This document shows positions 27,857 through 37,424 of a DNA stretch of 64,000 nucleotides, piece by piece. Position 1 is the stretch's first letter, and each line of letters opens with the position of its first letter. This DNA comes from Rahnella bonaserana. Lineage in GTDB: Bacteria > Pseudomonadota > Gammaproteobacteria > Enterobacterales > Enterobacteriaceae. Location of the stretch: positions 434,001 to 498,000 of the forward strand of contig NZ_JAFMOW010000068.1 in the NCBI RefSeq assembly GCF_019049675.1. Direction: 5' to 3'. The notes under the pieces were generated by a model. The model made no database searches. It worked only from the letters and a program-made list of their open reading frames with translations, and was not told the origin of the DNA. The translations under genes were made by a program, and so were the position numbers.

Positions 27857-29068
27857 ATGACAATTTCTTCCCAATTCAAACGGACTTTCATTTACGCGCT
27901 GGGCAGTGGAATATTCCTGCTGGCGCTTCCCGCCGCACAGGCGGATAACGGCCCCGTCGCCCCTCAGATTAACGCCAAATCCTGGGTGTTAATGGATTAC
28001 AACAGCGGAAAAATCATCACCGAATCTAACCCTGATGCCCGTCTTGATCCGGCCAGCCTGAGTAAAATCATGGTCAGCTACGTGGTCGGGCAGGCAATCA
28101 AATCCGGCAAAATTAAATCTGACGATCTGGTTTCTGTCGGCAATGATGCCTGGGCGACCGGCAATCCGGTATTGCGTGGCTCCTCACTGATGTTCCTTAA
28201 ACCCGGCGACCGCGTGCCGGTATCCGAACTCAATAAAGGTATCGTCATTCAGTCGGGTAACGACGCCAGTATCGCGCTGGCCGATTACGTCGCGGGCAGC
28301 CAGGATTCATTCGTTAATCTGATGAACCGTTACGCAGAACAGCTGAAACTGCAAAACACGCATTTCAAAACGGTTCACGGGCTCGATGCGGATGGTCAGT
28401 ACACCTCCGCCACCGATATGGCGCTGCTTTCACAGGCATTGATCCGTGATACGCCGGACGAATATGCACTGCACAAAGAGAAAGAATTTACCTTTAACCA
28501 TATCAAACAGATTAACCGTAACCGTCTGTTGTGGAGCTCAAACCTGAACGTTGACGGGATTAAAACCGGCTACACCTCAGGCGCGGGCTATAATCTGGTG
28601 TCCTCGGCCAGTGATTCAACGGGCATGCGGCTGATTGCCGTTGTCATGGGCGCGCCAAGCGACCGTATCCGTTTCAGCGAAAGCGAAAGCCTGCTGACCT
28701 GGGGGTTCCGCTTTTATGAGACGCTGACGCCGATTAAAGCCGGTGATGCATTTACCAGCCAGCGCGTCTGGTTTGGTGACGAAAAAATGGTACCGCTGGG
28801 TGTCGCAGAAAATGCGTCGCTGACCATGCCGAAAGGCCAGCTGAAGAATCTCAAAGCCAGCTTTAATCTGACCAATAAACAGCTTGAAGCGCCTCTGGCG
28901 AAAAATCAGGTGGTAGGGACAGTAGATTTCAGTCTGGACGGGAAAGTGATTGAACAGCGTCCGCTGGTCGCATTGCAGGAAGTGAAGGAAACCGGCTTTA
29001 TTGGCCGTATCTGGGACTTCGTGATGATGAAAATCAGCGGTCTATGGGCAAGTATTTTTGGGAAATAA
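27857..29068 (+). CDS. dacC: D-alanyl-D-alanine carboxypeptidase DacC (PBP6)
   Basis: The 403-residue protein is a low-molecular-weight penicillin-binding protein of the S11 family, close to E. coli DacC in length. It trims the terminal D-Ala from peptidoglycan pentapeptides. Active-site motifs are SLSK (Ser67, Lys70; canonical SxxK), SGN (about 133, in [13 protein letters not shown]) and KTG (about 237, in [15 protein letters not shown]). A signal peptide fills residues 1-29, and an amphipathic membrane anchor ends the protein ([21 protein letters not shown]). The SLSK form and the gene order yliI-gstB-dacC-ybjG fit DacC; DacA is the main alternative. Confidence 0.9.
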   Translation: MTISSQFKRTFIYALGSGIFLLALPAAQADNGPVAPQINAKSWVLMDYNSGKIITESNPDARLDPASLSKIMVSYVVGQAIKSGKIKSDDLVSVGNDAWATGNPVLRGSSLMFLKPGDRVPVSELNKGIVIQSGNDASIALADYVAGSQDSFVNLMNRYAEQLKLQNTHFKTVHGLDADGQYTSATDMALLSQALIRDTPDEYALHKEKEFTFNHIKQINRNRLLWSSNLNVDGIKTGYTSGAGYNLVSSASDSTGMRLIAVVMGAPSDRIRFSESESLLTWGFRFYETLTPIKAGDAFTSQRVWFGDEKMVPLGVAENASLTMPKGQLKNLKASFNLTNKQLEAPLAKNQVVGTVDFSLDGKVIEQRPLVALQEVKETGFIGRIWDFVMMKISGLWASIFGK

Positions 29069-29073
29069 AACCC

Positions 29074-29193
29074 CGTCATCCCTCAGGCTGACCCTGCGTT
29101 AGCTGCGTTTGTTCACCCCGGTCACTTACTGATGTAAGCTCCGGGGGTTCACACACCTGCCGCCTTGATGCAACCCGAATGATTCAGAGGGTT
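29074..29193. repeat. ERIC repeat between dacC and ybjG
   Basis: An ERIC palindrome of about 120 bases with the typical core GGTCACTTACTGATGTAAGCTCCGGGGGTTCAC. It lies between the convergent 3' ends of dacC and ybjG. Ends match the copies at 17508 and 41273. Confidence 0.9.
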
Positions 29194-29203
29194 GTTTCCG
29201 TTG

Positions 29204-29809
29204 TTAGTTCTGCACCCAGCCTTTCTTAATCGGGAAGGCAAATCCGAAGCGGTAAACCTTGCACATCAGCGCGTTAATCTGTTCACCGAACAGGTTCCAT
29301 ACCAGTTGTGCAAACAGGCAGCCGAGCATTCCCACCAGGAAACCGCCGACCATATCCAGCGGCCAGTGAACGCCCAGGTAGACACGTGACCAGGCAATGC
29401 CCACAGCGGTCACCATCAGTAATGCGCCGGACCACAGGCGATGCCAGAACAGGAATGACAGGGCGAAGGTGAAGATGGCGGTGCCATGATCGCTCGGGAA
29501 CGAACTGTCAGGGGCGTGCTGAATGAAGGTATGTCCGAAGCCTTCCACGAAAGGGCGTGCATGAGGGAATAACAAAGATAACGACTTCGCTGTCGCCATC
29601 GCAAAAAGGAGGGCAATGGCTGTTTTGCTGACCAGAACACGCTGCTGGCCGATGTTCTCGCGCTGCCCCCAAAGCCATAATCCGGCAATCATCAGGGGGA
29701 CAATGATGATCAGATCATTTGCCAGAAATGAGGCAAACTTGATCAGCGTCTCCGGCGAGGCCGGCGTAGCGTTAATCCAGAGAAAAACCAGATGGTTCAG
29801 CTGTTCCAT
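29204..29809 (-). CDS. ybjG: Undecaprenyl-diphosphate phosphatase YbjG
   Basis: The 201-residue membrane protein is a PAP2-superfamily phosphatase like E. coli YbjG (198). It removes phosphate from undecaprenyl diphosphate to recycle the lipid carrier for wall and O-antigen synthesis. The three family motifs are KSLSLLFPHARPF, FPSDHG and SRVYLGVHWPLDMVGG. Five to six hydrophobic segments are seen. The ATG at 29809 has GAGGG upstream and gives the canonical MEQLN start. A bacA-type allele would lack the PSDH motif, so the assignment is firm. Its neighbour dacC also acts in wall metabolism. Confidence 0.92.
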   Translation of the reverse strand: MEQLNHLVFLWINATPASPETLIKFASFLANDLIIIVPLMIAGLWLWGQRENIGQQRVLVSKTAIALLFAMATAKSLSLLFPHARPFVEGFGHTFIQHAPDSSFPSDHGTAIFTFALSFLFWHRLWSGALLMVTAVGIAWSRVYLGVHWPLDMVGGFLVGMLGCLFAQLVWNLFGEQINALMCKVYRFGFAFPIKKGWVQN

Positions 29810-30104
29810 TAAACTACCCTCGAATAAACAGGCCAAAATAGCCTTCAAAAAATTCCTATCAATCCGTCACAAAACCTTCATAAACGCCGGATACGTTAAA
29901 TTGCGTCGCCACAGAGGTAAAGTGGACGTCGTCTGAATATCCGCAGTCATTGAGCAACGGTATAGTTTCGCGATGAAATGAAGTGTAAACAGAAGAACTT
30001 AAGGAAGCCTTAAGCAGGCGGGAGGACGAGCCTCCCGGCAGCGATGCCTGACTGGAAAAATGAAAGAAAAGATTTCTGAACGAGGGGAAGTTAGCGGTTA
30101 AGAG

Positions 30105-30839
30105 TTAACGCGGTTTTTGCACTGACATCAGGAACAGCATTGGTCGCTCGGCTTCCTCAGCGAGGTCGGGATAAGCGGCAATTTGCTCAGCAGAAGGGCC
30201 CCATTCATCCAGATGACGGATAACGAATCCGGCTTCAATCAACAAATTGATATAAGTGCCGAGCTTCCGGTGCTGCTTAATCACGCCATCTGCAAACCAG
30301 TTGGTGACGCGCTGGCCTTCGCGCTGATAACCGTCCACCGGCCAGGTTTTGTGACCTTGTCCGTTCAGCTTCCAGCCCGGCTCAGAAGGCGCGGTATATA
30401 CCGGATGTTCTGCTGAGAATACGAAATGACCACCTGCATTCAGCGCCTGATAAACAGTACGGAACAGCGCGGGCAGGGCGTCGATGTAATGCAGGGTCAG
30501 GGAACTGTAGGCAAGGTCGAAAGCGGCTTCGGGTAAGATCAACGTTTCCAGGTCGCGTCTTTCATAGCGGATAGCCGTATCCGGGGTCATGGCACGGGCC
30601 TTTTCCAGCATTTTTTCCGAGACATCCAGGCCGAGAACGTCACCTGCGCCCCTTTCACGTGCAGCCCGGCAAAACCAGCCGTAGCCACAACCGAGATCCA
30701 CCACGCGGGCGTTTTTAATGTCCGGCAGCAATGCTTTCAGGGAAGGCCATTCAGGGGCGCCGTCCAGCCCGAACTGCGAGCGTCCGAGCTGGGCATAGCC
30801 ATCGAAAAAGGCCTGATCATCGTAAATATTTTGCGTCAT
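30105..30839 (-). CDS. Class I SAM-dependent methyltransferase
   Basis: The 244-residue protein has the SAM-binding motif I VVDLGCGYGWFCRAARERGA (about residues 47-66), the acidic motif II LGLDVSEKML and motif IV LAYSSLTLHYI. It belongs to a family of small-molecule methyltransferases common in Enterobacterales. The acceptor is unknown. The ATG at 30839 has AGGAG upstream, and the sequence then starts MTQNIYDDQAFFDGY as in relatives. It is divergent from the interrupted acetyltransferase gene. A stable hairpin (30019-30037, stem CGGGAGG/CCTCCCG) lies beyond its 3' end. Confidence 0.85.
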   Translation of the reverse strand: MTQNIYDDQAFFDGYAQLGRSQFGLDGAPEWPSLKALLPDIKNARVVDLGCGYGWFCRAARERGAGDVLGLDVSEKMLEKARAMTPDTAIRYERRDLETLILPEAAFDLAYSSLTLHYIDALPALFRTVYQALNAGGHFVFSAEHPVYTAPSEPGWKLNGQGHKTWPVDGYQREGQRVTNWFADGVIKQHRKLGTYINLLIEAGFVIRHLDEWGPSAEQIAAYPDLAEEAERPMLFLMSVQKPR

Positions 30840-30926
30840 GAGAATGACTCCTATAAAAATAGTCTTAACTGCCAATTCATTTTGGCCTGAATAGTGTAGT
30901 GAATTATTTTATGAGAGAGCAATGAA

Positions 30927-31448
30927 ATGGAGATTCGTGAGGCCGTTTATGCCGATTTAAGCGTATTACAGCGTCTCGCGTGCGAGACCTATCGCCATTA
31001 TTTTGGTAGCTTGTGACAAAATAGTGACGAGCTGGATGCTTTTCTGGCAGATGATTTTGGTGATGACGTGATGCGCCTCAGTCTGAACAGTCCGCACAGT
31101 TGCTGGCTGGTGGCGGAGGAAAACGGCGGGGCGGTCGGATTTGCGCGGCTCGACTTTAATACTCAGCCCGACAGCGTCGCGCCGACCGAGGCTGGCGCAA
31201 AACTATGCAAACTGTATTTTTTGCCTGAAAGCCGCTCGCGGGGACTTGGGGCGAAACTTTTCGCAGCTGCAGAACGCGTTGCCAGAGAACACCGGCAACC
31301 GGTTCTCTGGCTGGACGTACTGCAAAGTAATCGGCCTGCCATCGGATTTTATCAACGGCAGGGGATGCATCAGGTGGCTGAGATCGCCTATGTGACGGCT
31401 ACACAGACGACTAAATTATGGGTAATGAAAAAGGATATCAATGATTAA
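30927..31448 (+). pseudogene. GNAT acetyltransferase interrupted by an in-frame TGA
   Basis: The frame of 174 codons from 30927 to 31448 is continuous except for TGA at 31014-31016 (codon 30), where the family usually has Trp (TYRHYFGSL-stop-QNSDELDAFL). Downstream the GNAT fold is complete: GGAVGFARLDF, LCKLYFLPESRSRGLGAKLFAAAERVAREH (acetyl-CoA loop SRGLGA) and LDVLQSNRPAIGFYQRQGM. Such enzymes acetylate amines using acetyl-CoA. A shorter product could start at the ATG at 31068 but would lack the first strand and helix. One transition (TGG to TGA) explains the break. It overlaps the next gene by eight bases. Confidence 0.8.
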
Positions 31449-31728
31449 AATACGCCTGGGCGGCCTGTTTATTACACTGGAAGCGGGAGAAGATATTCCT
31501 TACGCACCGGAATATTGTGAACATTACACTTACCTTTTCCATCCGGTAGAAGGCGGCTATGAAATTTTGCGTTACGACGCATATTCTGGCTGGCATAAAC
31601 GCCCGGATCAGTTATTTGAAGACGGGCATCAGGCATTTGTATTTGCCTATCAGGCGTACCAAAATGAATGGAGTCAGACCGACGGACGTTTAGGCGGTAA
31701 AGATCAACATCTCGAACGTATAATGTAA
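31441..31728 (+). CDS. Conserved-looking 95-residue protein of unknown function
   Basis: I do not recognise a family. The product is acidic and rich in aromatic residues (YAPEYCEHYTYLFHPVEGGYEILRYDAYSGWH), with no signal peptide or membrane segment. It starts eight bases before the end of the acetyltransferase frame, which suggests co-translation in an originally intact operon. A strong terminator follows 27 bases after the stop, so it is the last gene of this unit. Being an apparently intact frame beside a broken one, it could still be expressed from the same transcript. Confidence 0.65.
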   Translation: MIKIRLGGLFITLEAGEDIPYAPEYCEHYTYLFHPVEGGYEILRYDAYSGWHKRPDQLFEDGHQAFVFAYQAYQNEWSQTDGRLGGKDQHLERIM

Positions 31729-31754
31729 TAAACATTTGTACAAATAAACGCATC

Positions 31755-31780
31755 AGCCTCCATTGCGGAGGCTTTTTTTT
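31755..31780 (+). terminator. Intrinsic terminator before the porin control region
   Basis: AGCCTCC (31755-31761) pairs with GGAGGCT (31767-31773) and is followed by eight T residues. This is a classic rho-independent terminator for the acetyltransferase-95-residue protein unit. Confidence 0.92.
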
Positions 31781-32171
31781 GGATAAAATTGCAACCCTGC
31801 TTCCGCAGATATACAAAACATTACATTAGGTGTTTCAATATCCAGGTTATGTTTTCATGCCATAGTCCCGCAGTGAAATCATTATTATCATCAGATATTA
31901 GTGCGCAGATAATAGTAATCTTAGGAGGGGGTAAGTCTTATTAATTATCTGTTTTTTAAGGTTTTATTATTAATGTGTGATGATTTTTTAAACTTAAACA
32001 AATACCAAACGAAAACTATTCCAAATTTTTTCCGGTTGCAACGGAACTTATCCTGGATTATTTTGACGCCCATCAGTTCCAGACCCTAAGAAGAAATATA
32101 ACTTCACGGCGGGCTGAGAATTAACTTGCCGGATGGCAATTTAGATAGCTTCCAAATAATCAAGGATATTG
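31781..32171 (+). promoter_or_regulatory. Long A/T-rich leader of the porin gene
   Basis: No gene is present in this 391-base stretch upstream of the porin. Its A/T richness and length are typical of ompF/ompC control regions, which carry OmpR sites and a long untranslated leader targeted by small RNAs. I can only note a possible OmpR-like segment (ATTACATTAGGTGTTTCAAT, about 31820-31840). I did not find a recognisable micF gene on the minus strand. Confidence 0.5.
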
Positions 32172-33284
32172 ATGATGAAATTACGCGCACTTTCTCTGGT
32201 AATTCCTGCTCTGATGATGGCCGGCACTGCTGGCGCTGCCGAAATTTATAATAAAGACGGCAACAAACTTGATCTGTTCGGTAAAGTCGATGGCTTACAT
32301 TATTTCTCCAGCGATGACAGCACGGATGGCGACCAGTCATATATGCGTTTTGGTTTCCGCGGTGAAACTCAAATTAATAACGAACTGACCGGTTACGGTG
32401 AGTGGGAATATCAGGCCGCCCTGAATTCTGCGGAAAGCGCTGATAATAACAACTTCACCCGTGTTGGTTTTGCAGGTCTGAAATTCGGCCAGTGGGGTTC
32501 ACTGGATTACGGCCGTAACTATGGCGTGATGTACGACGTCGCGGCATGGACCGACGTATTGCCTGAGTTCGGCGGCGATACTTACGGTGCAGACAACTTC
32601 ATGTTCCAGCGTGCTAACGGCGTGCTGACCTACCGTAACAAAGATTTCTTCGGTGTTGTTGATGGCCTGGACGTTGCTGTTCAGTATCAGGGCAAAAACG
32701 GCAGCGCGACCGAATCCAACAACGGCCGTGACGTTCTGGCTCAAAACGGTGACGGCTACGGCATGTCCCTGTCTTATGACCTGGGCGAAGGTTTCAGCGC
32801 GGCAGCCGCTATGATGGCTTCCGACCGTACCAACGAGCAAAATGGCCGCAACAATCCGGCAATCATTGGTAACGGCGATAAAGCAACGGCCTACAGCGGT
32901 GGTCTGAAATACGATGCGAACAACATCTATCTGGCCGCGATGTACACCCAGAGCTACAACGCAAACCGCTTCGGTAAAGCAGGCAGCACCGCTTACGGTT
33001 ACGCGGATAAAGCGCAGAACTTTGAAGCTGTTGCGCAATACCAGTTCGACTTCGGTCTGCGTCCGTCTATCGCGTATGTTCACTCTCACGCACGTGATAT
33101 CCCGGGTTACAGCAACCAAAACCTGACCAAATATGTTGATGTTGGCGCGTCTTACTTCTTCAACAAAAACATGCTTACTTACGTTGATTACAAAATCAAC
33201 CTGATGGACGACACCCGTCTGACCCGCGATGCCGGCATCAATACCGATGACGTTGTGGCTGTTGGTCTGGTTTATCAGTTCTGA
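32172..33284 (+). CDS. General trimeric porin (OmpC/OmpF/PhoE family)
   Basis: The 370-residue precursor has a signal peptide ending in [28 protein letters not shown], the standard first strand of enterobacterial porins. The constriction loop signature ([33 protein letters not shown]) and PEFGGDT-type L3 are present, and the protein ends in the outer-membrane sorting signal ...VGLVYQF with a terminal Phe. Sixteen beta strands are expected. It forms water-filled pores for small hydrophilic solutes. Whether it is the OmpC, OmpF or another orthologue cannot be decided here. Two adjacent ATGs (32172, 32175) follow AAGGA. Confidence 0.95.
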   Translation: MMKLRALSLVIPALMMAGTAGAAEIYNKDGNKLDLFGKVDGLHYFSSDDSTDGDQSYMRFGFRGETQINNELTGYGEWEYQAALNSAESADNNNFTRVGFAGLKFGQWGSLDYGRNYGVMYDVAAWTDVLPEFGGDTYGADNFMFQRANGVLTYRNKDFFGVVDGLDVAVQYQGKNGSATESNNGRDVLAQNGDGYGMSLSYDLGEGFSAAAAMMASDRTNEQNGRNNPAIIGNGDKATAYSGGLKYDANNIYLAAMYTQSYNANRFGKAGSTAYGYADKAQNFEAVAQYQFDFGLRPSIAYVHSHARDIPGYSNQNLTKYVDVGASYFFNKNMLTYVDYKINLMDDTRLTRDAGINTDDVVAVGLVYQF

Positions 33285-33332
33285 TAAACCGACGCTGCCC
33301 TTATTGAGGGCACCTGCGTCTCATGTGTCTGG

Positions 33333-33360
33333 ATCCCCTGCCGAAAGGTGGGGGATTTTC
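33333..33360 (+). terminator. Terminator after the porin gene
   Basis: ATCCCC (33333-33338) pairs with GGGGAT (near 33351-33356), with additional CC/GG pairs around a GAAA loop, followed by TTTTCG. It lies 49 bases after the porin stop. Confidence 0.75.
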
Positions 33361-33446
33361 GTTTAAGTTCTTCCTTTCTTCACATTAATGGCTCAGGCAT
33401 GATGGCGTGAACGTTTAACGACATCCTCCGACGACAGAGAGCCGCT

Positions 33447-33812
33447 ATGACCGATTTCGCCACACCCAATCTTCCTTCACGAAGCTTCAGCGCGACACAA
33501 GATTTCTATGGCAGTTTTGGCTTCACCACGACCTATGTCGATGACGGCTGGCTGATCATGACCCGCGGAACCCTGACGCTGGAATTCTTCCTGCACACAG
33601 ATCTTGATCCGCAGACAAGCTGGTTCAGCTGCTGTATACGCGTCGATGATGCCGATGCCATGTTCGCTGCCTTTACGGCCGCAGGTATCGGCGAAGATCC
33701 CCATTCACGTCCCTGCGTCCATCTGCCTCAAACTCATCCGGACGGGATGAAGATGGGAGTGATGATTGATATCGATGGCACGCTGGTGCGGGTGATTGAG
33801 AATGATAAATAA
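33447..33812 (+). CDS. VOC-fold protein, bleomycin-resistance-like
   Basis: The 121-residue protein has the paired beta-alpha-beta-beta-beta units of the vicinal oxygen chelate superfamily (TPNLPSRSFSATQDFYGSFGF ... WLIMTRGTLTLEFFLH ... CCIRVDDADAMFAAF ... GVMIDIDGTLVRVIEN). It resembles bleomycin-binding proteins, which sequester the drug without catalysis. Without a structural or functional test, resistance cannot be claimed; many chromosomal relatives have other roles. It stands alone with its own likely promoter in the 162-base gap after the porin. Confidence 0.75.
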   Translation: MTDFATPNLPSRSFSATQDFYGSFGFTTTYVDDGWLIMTRGTLTLEFFLHTDLDPQTSWFSCCIRVDDADAMFAAFTAAGIGEDPHSRPCVHLPQTHPDGMKMGVMIDIDGTLVRVIENDK

Positions 33813-33897
33813 GCAATAGCATCTGTCTTTATGCTCTTCATCTCGTGCTAAATCTTCGTTATGTTATTGATGTGACGACCATTAAGGAGATGAAGAC

Positions 33898-34209
33898 ATG
33901 ATTGTAAGAACCTGGCACGGATGTGTGCCCGCAAAACACGCAGAAGGATTTGCTGAACATCTGCAAATGACCGGAGTACAACATTCTCAGGGTATCGAAG
34001 GCAATTTGGGCGCTTTGATTAAAAGAGTTTCACAAGGCAATTGGGAGCATTTTTTCCTGGCAACCTACTGGCAGGACATCGACGCGGTGAAAGCGTTTGC
34101 TGGTGAAGACTATCATGTTGCCCTGACCTATCAGGACGATGAACAGTTTGAACTGCTGTCCGACCCTTATGTGTTTCAGCATGAGGTTGAGCAAGTGGTG
34201 GGGTTGTAG
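33898..34209 (+). CDS. ABM-domain-like small protein
   Basis: The 103-residue protein begins MIVRTWHGCVPAKHAEGFAEHL and continues with the strand-helix pattern of dimeric alpha-beta barrel proteins (antibiotic biosynthesis monooxygenase superfamily). A central HFFLATYWQDIDAVKAFAGED matches the usual second half. Members act as small-molecule oxygenases, heme-binding proteins or stress proteins; the substrate is unknown here. A good ribosome site (TAAGGAGATGAAG) precedes the ATG. Confidence 0.7.
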   Translation: MIVRTWHGCVPAKHAEGFAEHLQMTGVQHSQGIEGNLGALIKRVSQGNWEHFFLATYWQDIDAVKAFAGEDYHVALTYQDDEQFELLSDPYVFQHEVEQVVGL

Positions 34210-34416
34210 ACGGTTGTTCATAAAGCAGAAAAGAAAAAACCCGGCAATCTTGAACCTAACGAGGCGGGATTGACGGGCTCTCCAAATTTGGGGACTTCAA
34301 AGAAAAGCAGTGGCACTAATTAAGACTACTGCTCACTTTAAAAGTTCGTTCTATGTGGCAAAAATTTAAAAAAATTATTGATTTTTTTTTGACACATTAC
34401 AGTTCAACGAGTTACG

Positions 34417-36099
34417 TCATGCCCCTGGCCAGATGATAACGATCAATGTACCGGCGAGTGTCAGTAATACGTTAGCAATGGCGTAAGTTCCTGCGTAGCC
34501 CAGTGCCGGAATGTTACTGCGTGCGGTATCACTGATGATTTCCATCGCAGGGGCGCAGGTTCGTGCGCCCATGATGGCGCCGAACAACAGCGCGCGGTTC
34601 ATGCGCAAGACATACGCCCCGAAGAGAAAGCAGATCACTACCGGCACCAGGCTGACGATCAGGCCGGAAAGCAACATCTGGCCGCCAACCGCGCCTAGGC
34701 CGTTATTGATACCTGCCCCGGCACTCAGGCCGACGCCCGCCATAAACACCATCAGGCCAAACTCTTTCACCATATTCAGCGCACCCTGCGGGATATAGCC
34801 GAAAGTAGGGTGGTTGGCCCGCAGGAAGCCCAGCATGATACCGGCGAACAGCAGGCCTGCCGCATTGCCGATACCAAAGCTGAAGTTTTTAAACTGGAAG
34901 GTGATAAGACCAATCATCAGGCCGACGATAAAGAAGGCGCAGAAAGCCAGCAAATCGGTGAGCTGGCTGTGTACGGAGATAAAACCGATACGCTCTGCCA
35001 CGCTTTTCACGCGTTTTGCATCGCCGCTAACCTGCAAAACATCACCTTTATTGAGTACGATGCTGTCGTCGATCGGCATTTCAATCTGGCTGCGGATCAC
35101 GCGGTTCAGGAAACAGCCCTGATCGGTCAGGTTCAGCTGACTCAGACGTTTACCGACGGCGTGGTTGTTTTTGACCACCACTTCTTCGGTCACAATGCGC
35201 ATGTCGAGCAGGTCGCGGTCAAACACTTCCTTACCGTTTCGGAAACTCGGATCCAGGCGCGAATGCGCATCCGGATAACCCACCAGTGAGATTTCATCGC
35301 CGACCTGTAATACCGCGTCGCCGTCTGGTGTCGCCAGAATGCCATTACGTCTGATACGTTCGATATAACATCCGGTCTGACGATAAATACCCAGTTCGCG
35401 CAGGTTTTTGCCATCCGCCCAGGCCACCAGCTCCTGTCCGACGCGATAGGCGCGGATCACCGGAAGATAGACTTTACGTTTACTGTCAGTATCCAGCCCG
35501 CGTTCGCGCGCAATTTGCTGGGCGCTGGTCGGTAAATCCTGATGTTGTAGTTTCGGCAGATAGCGCGCGCCGAAAATCAGGCTGACCAGTCCGATAAGAT
35601 AAGTCAGGGCGTAACCGAGACTCAGATTATCCAGCTCAGAACCGAGAAGATTATTACCGCCCATGGTGTTGCGCAGCGTATCCCCCGCGCCGACCAGAAC
35701 CGGCGTTGAGGTCATGGAACCGGCGAGCATACCGGCGGTAAGGCCGATGTCCCAGCCGAACAAGCGCCCCAGTCCGAGAGCCAGTAACATGGCGCTGCCG
35801 ACCATCACCAGTGCAAGCATGAAATAATTTTTGCCGTCGCGGAAGAAAATCGAAAAAAAGTTCGGTCCGGCTTCCACACCGACACAGAAAATAAACAGCA
35901 TAAAGCCGAGGTTCAGGGCTTCGGTATTAATGCTGAAATGCTGCTGACCCAAAAGCAGCGAAACCACTAATACGCCAATAGAATTTCCGAGCTGGACAGA
36001 ACCCAGACGAATTTTTCCGAGACACAAACCGAGTGCCAGAACCACAAATAATAACAGGATGTAATTCCCGTTTAACAAACTAGCGACGTTTATATTCAC
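34417..36099 (-). CDS. ybjL: Putative transporter YbjL (AAEx family)
   Basis: The 560-residue protein is nearly the same length as E. coli YbjL (561) and belongs to the aspartate:alanine exchanger family. It has two blocks of membrane helices (residues 1 to about 185 and 390-560) separated by two cytoplasmic RCK_C (TrkA-C) domains (about 205-370), seen in [21 protein letters not shown] and [17 protein letters not shown]. Family signatures are [18 protein letters not shown] and [41 protein letters not shown]. The physiological substrate is not established for YbjL. It is divergent from ybjM, as in E. coli. Confidence 0.93.
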   Translation of the reverse strand: MNINVASLLNGNYILLLFVVLALGLCLGKIRLGSVQLGNSIGVLVVSLLLGQQHFSINTEALNLGFMLFIFCVGVEAGPNFFSIFFRDGKNYFMLALVMVGSAMLLALGLGRLFGWDIGLTAGMLAGSMTSTPVLVGAGDTLRNTMGGNNLLGSELDNLSLGYALTYLIGLVSLIFGARYLPKLQHQDLPTSAQQIARERGLDTDSKRKVYLPVIRAYRVGQELVAWADGKNLRELGIYRQTGCYIERIRRNGILATPDGDAVLQVGDEISLVGYPDAHSRLDPSFRNGKEVFDRDLLDMRIVTEEVVVKNNHAVGKRLSQLNLTDQGCFLNRVIRSQIEMPIDDSIVLNKGDVLQVSGDAKRVKSVAERIGFISVHSQLTDLLAFCAFFIVGLMIGLITFQFKNFSFGIGNAAGLLFAGIMLGFLRANHPTFGYIPQGALNMVKEFGLMVFMAGVGLSAGAGINNGLGAVGGQMLLSGLIVSLVPVVICFLFGAYVLRMNRALLFGAIMGARTCAPAMEIISDTARSNIPALGYAGTYAIANVLLTLAGTLIVIIWPGA

Positions 36100-36421
36100 A
36101 AGGATAACTTATTGTTTACCAACAAATTCTTGATATAGGAGAATGTAAAGGATAAATTCAGAAACGGAAAATTCCTACTCCGGCTGGCACTGTCTGAACA
36201 GCCCGGTGAAGTGGAAATTGGGTTTCGGGCGTCATTTTAGTCACAGAACGCCAGTTCAGCCAGAGAAATGCCCGTATAAATGTTCCGAAAGCTTTTTTTG
36301 TGTTTCGCGGGATTGCGTGACACTTCAGGGAAATGAGCCAGAAGGCTCTGACAGGTAAGAACGTACACATTTATGCTGCAGATAACCTGTGAAATCTCGC
36401 CAACTTTAAGGAGGAAGTAAA
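36100..36421. promoter_or_regulatory. ybjL-ybjM divergent gap
   Basis: The 322 bases between divergent ybjL and ybjM hold no convincing gene; short minus-strand open frames here lack ribosome sites and family character. It should carry both promoters. The ybjM ribosome site AAGGAGGAAG lies at 36408-36417. Confidence 0.6.
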
Positions 36422-36793
36422 ATGGCAATTTGGCGAAAAGTGGTCGCGCCCTTAATTTGTTGCATAATATTCTTAATTATATTTCTCTTATTAAAGAATA
36501 GTTGGATTATTGTTAGAAATGTAGCGCCGGGCCCGGAATATGGCCTGCTATTATTTTTAGTCCCCGGCATGGTAACGTCACTGATTTCCCGCGACTCGGC
36601 GATATTTTCGTCCTTTGTCGGAGGGTTGGTGTCCATACCTGTCTGTTTCTTATTACGCATGGCCTTTTATCCGCGCGTTCGTCCGCTTGTTCAGGAACTG
36701 GCTTATGCCACCAGCGCGATATTTTGGTGTGTTTTAGGAGCCATGCTCGTACAACTGCTGGTCATTGCTTACCGGCAGTTCCGGCAACACTGA
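36422..36793 (+). CDS. ybjM: Inner-membrane protein YbjM
   Basis: The 123-residue protein has four hydrophobic segments (VVAPLICCIIFLIIFLLL near residue 7, GLLLFLVPGMVTSLIS near 40, IFSSFVGGLVSIPVCFLL near 60 and AIFWCVLGAMLVQLLVIAY near 100) and fits E. coli YbjM in size and position between ybjL and grxA. The function is unknown. A near-perfect ribosome site lies upstream. It ends 80 bases before the grxA stop on the opposite strand, with a shared terminator between them. Confidence 0.82.
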   Translation: MAIWRKVVAPLICCIIFLIIFLLLKNSWIIVRNVAPGPEYGLLLFLVPGMVTSLISRDSAIFSSFVGGLVSIPVCFLLRMAFYPRVRPLVQELAYATSAIFWCVLGAMLVQLLVIAYRQFRQH

Positions 36794-36814
36794 CAGGTGA
36801 TGATGTTGAAGCCA

Positions 36815-36843
36815 TAAAAAAGGCGCTCATTGAGCGCCTTTCT
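36815..36843. terminator. Bidirectional terminator between ybjM and grxA
   Basis: AGGCGCTCA (36821-36829) and TGAGCGCCT (36831-36839) form a compact hairpin flanked by AAAAAA on the left and TTTCT on the right. The run of T on the minus strand makes it a strong grxA terminator. Confidence 0.88.
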
Positions 36844-36873
36844 GCTGTGTGTATGTCTTTATTTTTATGCGGA

Positions 36874-37140
36874 TCAGTTGCTGAACAGCGCCAGATGCTC
36901 TTTCGCATAGGCTTCAAAATCAGTGCAACCGCCGATGTGTTTCTGATCCAGGAAAATCTGAGGAACCGTTTCAACCGGTTTGCCTACGGTTTTTTCCAGG
37001 TCGGCTTTGGTGATGCCTTCCGCGTGGATGTCGATGTAACGGAAGTTGAAATCATCACGTTCTTCAGTCAGTTTTTCAGCCAACTCTTTAGCACGAACGC
37101 AATAAGGACAGCCAGGACGCCCGAAAATTACTGCAAACAT
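36874..37140 (-). CDS. grxA: Glutaredoxin 1 GrxA
   Basis: The 88-residue protein starts MFAVIFGRPGCPYCVRAKELAEKL, with the redox-active CPYC at residues 11-14, and keeps the cis-proline segment VETVPQIFLDQKHIGGCTDFE. Glutaredoxin 1 is a glutathione-dependent hydrogen donor for ribonucleotide reductase and reduces OxyR in E. coli. The ATG at 37140 is chosen for the AAGGAG site directly upstream and the match to E. coli GrxA (85 residues). In E. coli grxA is OxyR-regulated; the 284-base divergent gap to nfsA would hold that control, but I could not place a site. Confidence 0.95.
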   Translation of the reverse strand: MFAVIFGRPGCPYCVRAKELAEKLTEERDDFNFRYIDIHAEGITKADLEKTVGKPVETVPQIFLDQKHIGGCTDFEAYAKEHLALFSN

Positions 37141-37424
37141 GGAGACTCCTTTGTTAATACCAGCAAGATAAAATGAAAGGGGAGTGATTTTTTTGTAATC
37201 CACATCACCTTTTTGATGTCGCTACTATGCCTGTTGCAAACCATAAAAAAAAGCAGGAATTACCTGTCAGTCCGATACCTTTGACCTATCCAAATGAACC
37301 TGCAACTGTTTTTGGCTGCCACACATTGTTGCACCAATTGATGCCGCAAACCTTGCAAACGGTGCTCACTGCATGAATGATTGGCACAGATTTCTACTTA
37401 CTTATAACGCTCAGGAATTTTTTA

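Noticed and set aside
31781-32171. A micF-like antisense RNA gene upstream of the porin
   Set aside because: I looked for the conserved MicF 5' end and terminator on the minus strand and could not find either.
36158-36370. Short minus-strand frames upstream of ybjM
   Set aside because: They lack ribosome sites and family character and lie in the divergent promoter gap.
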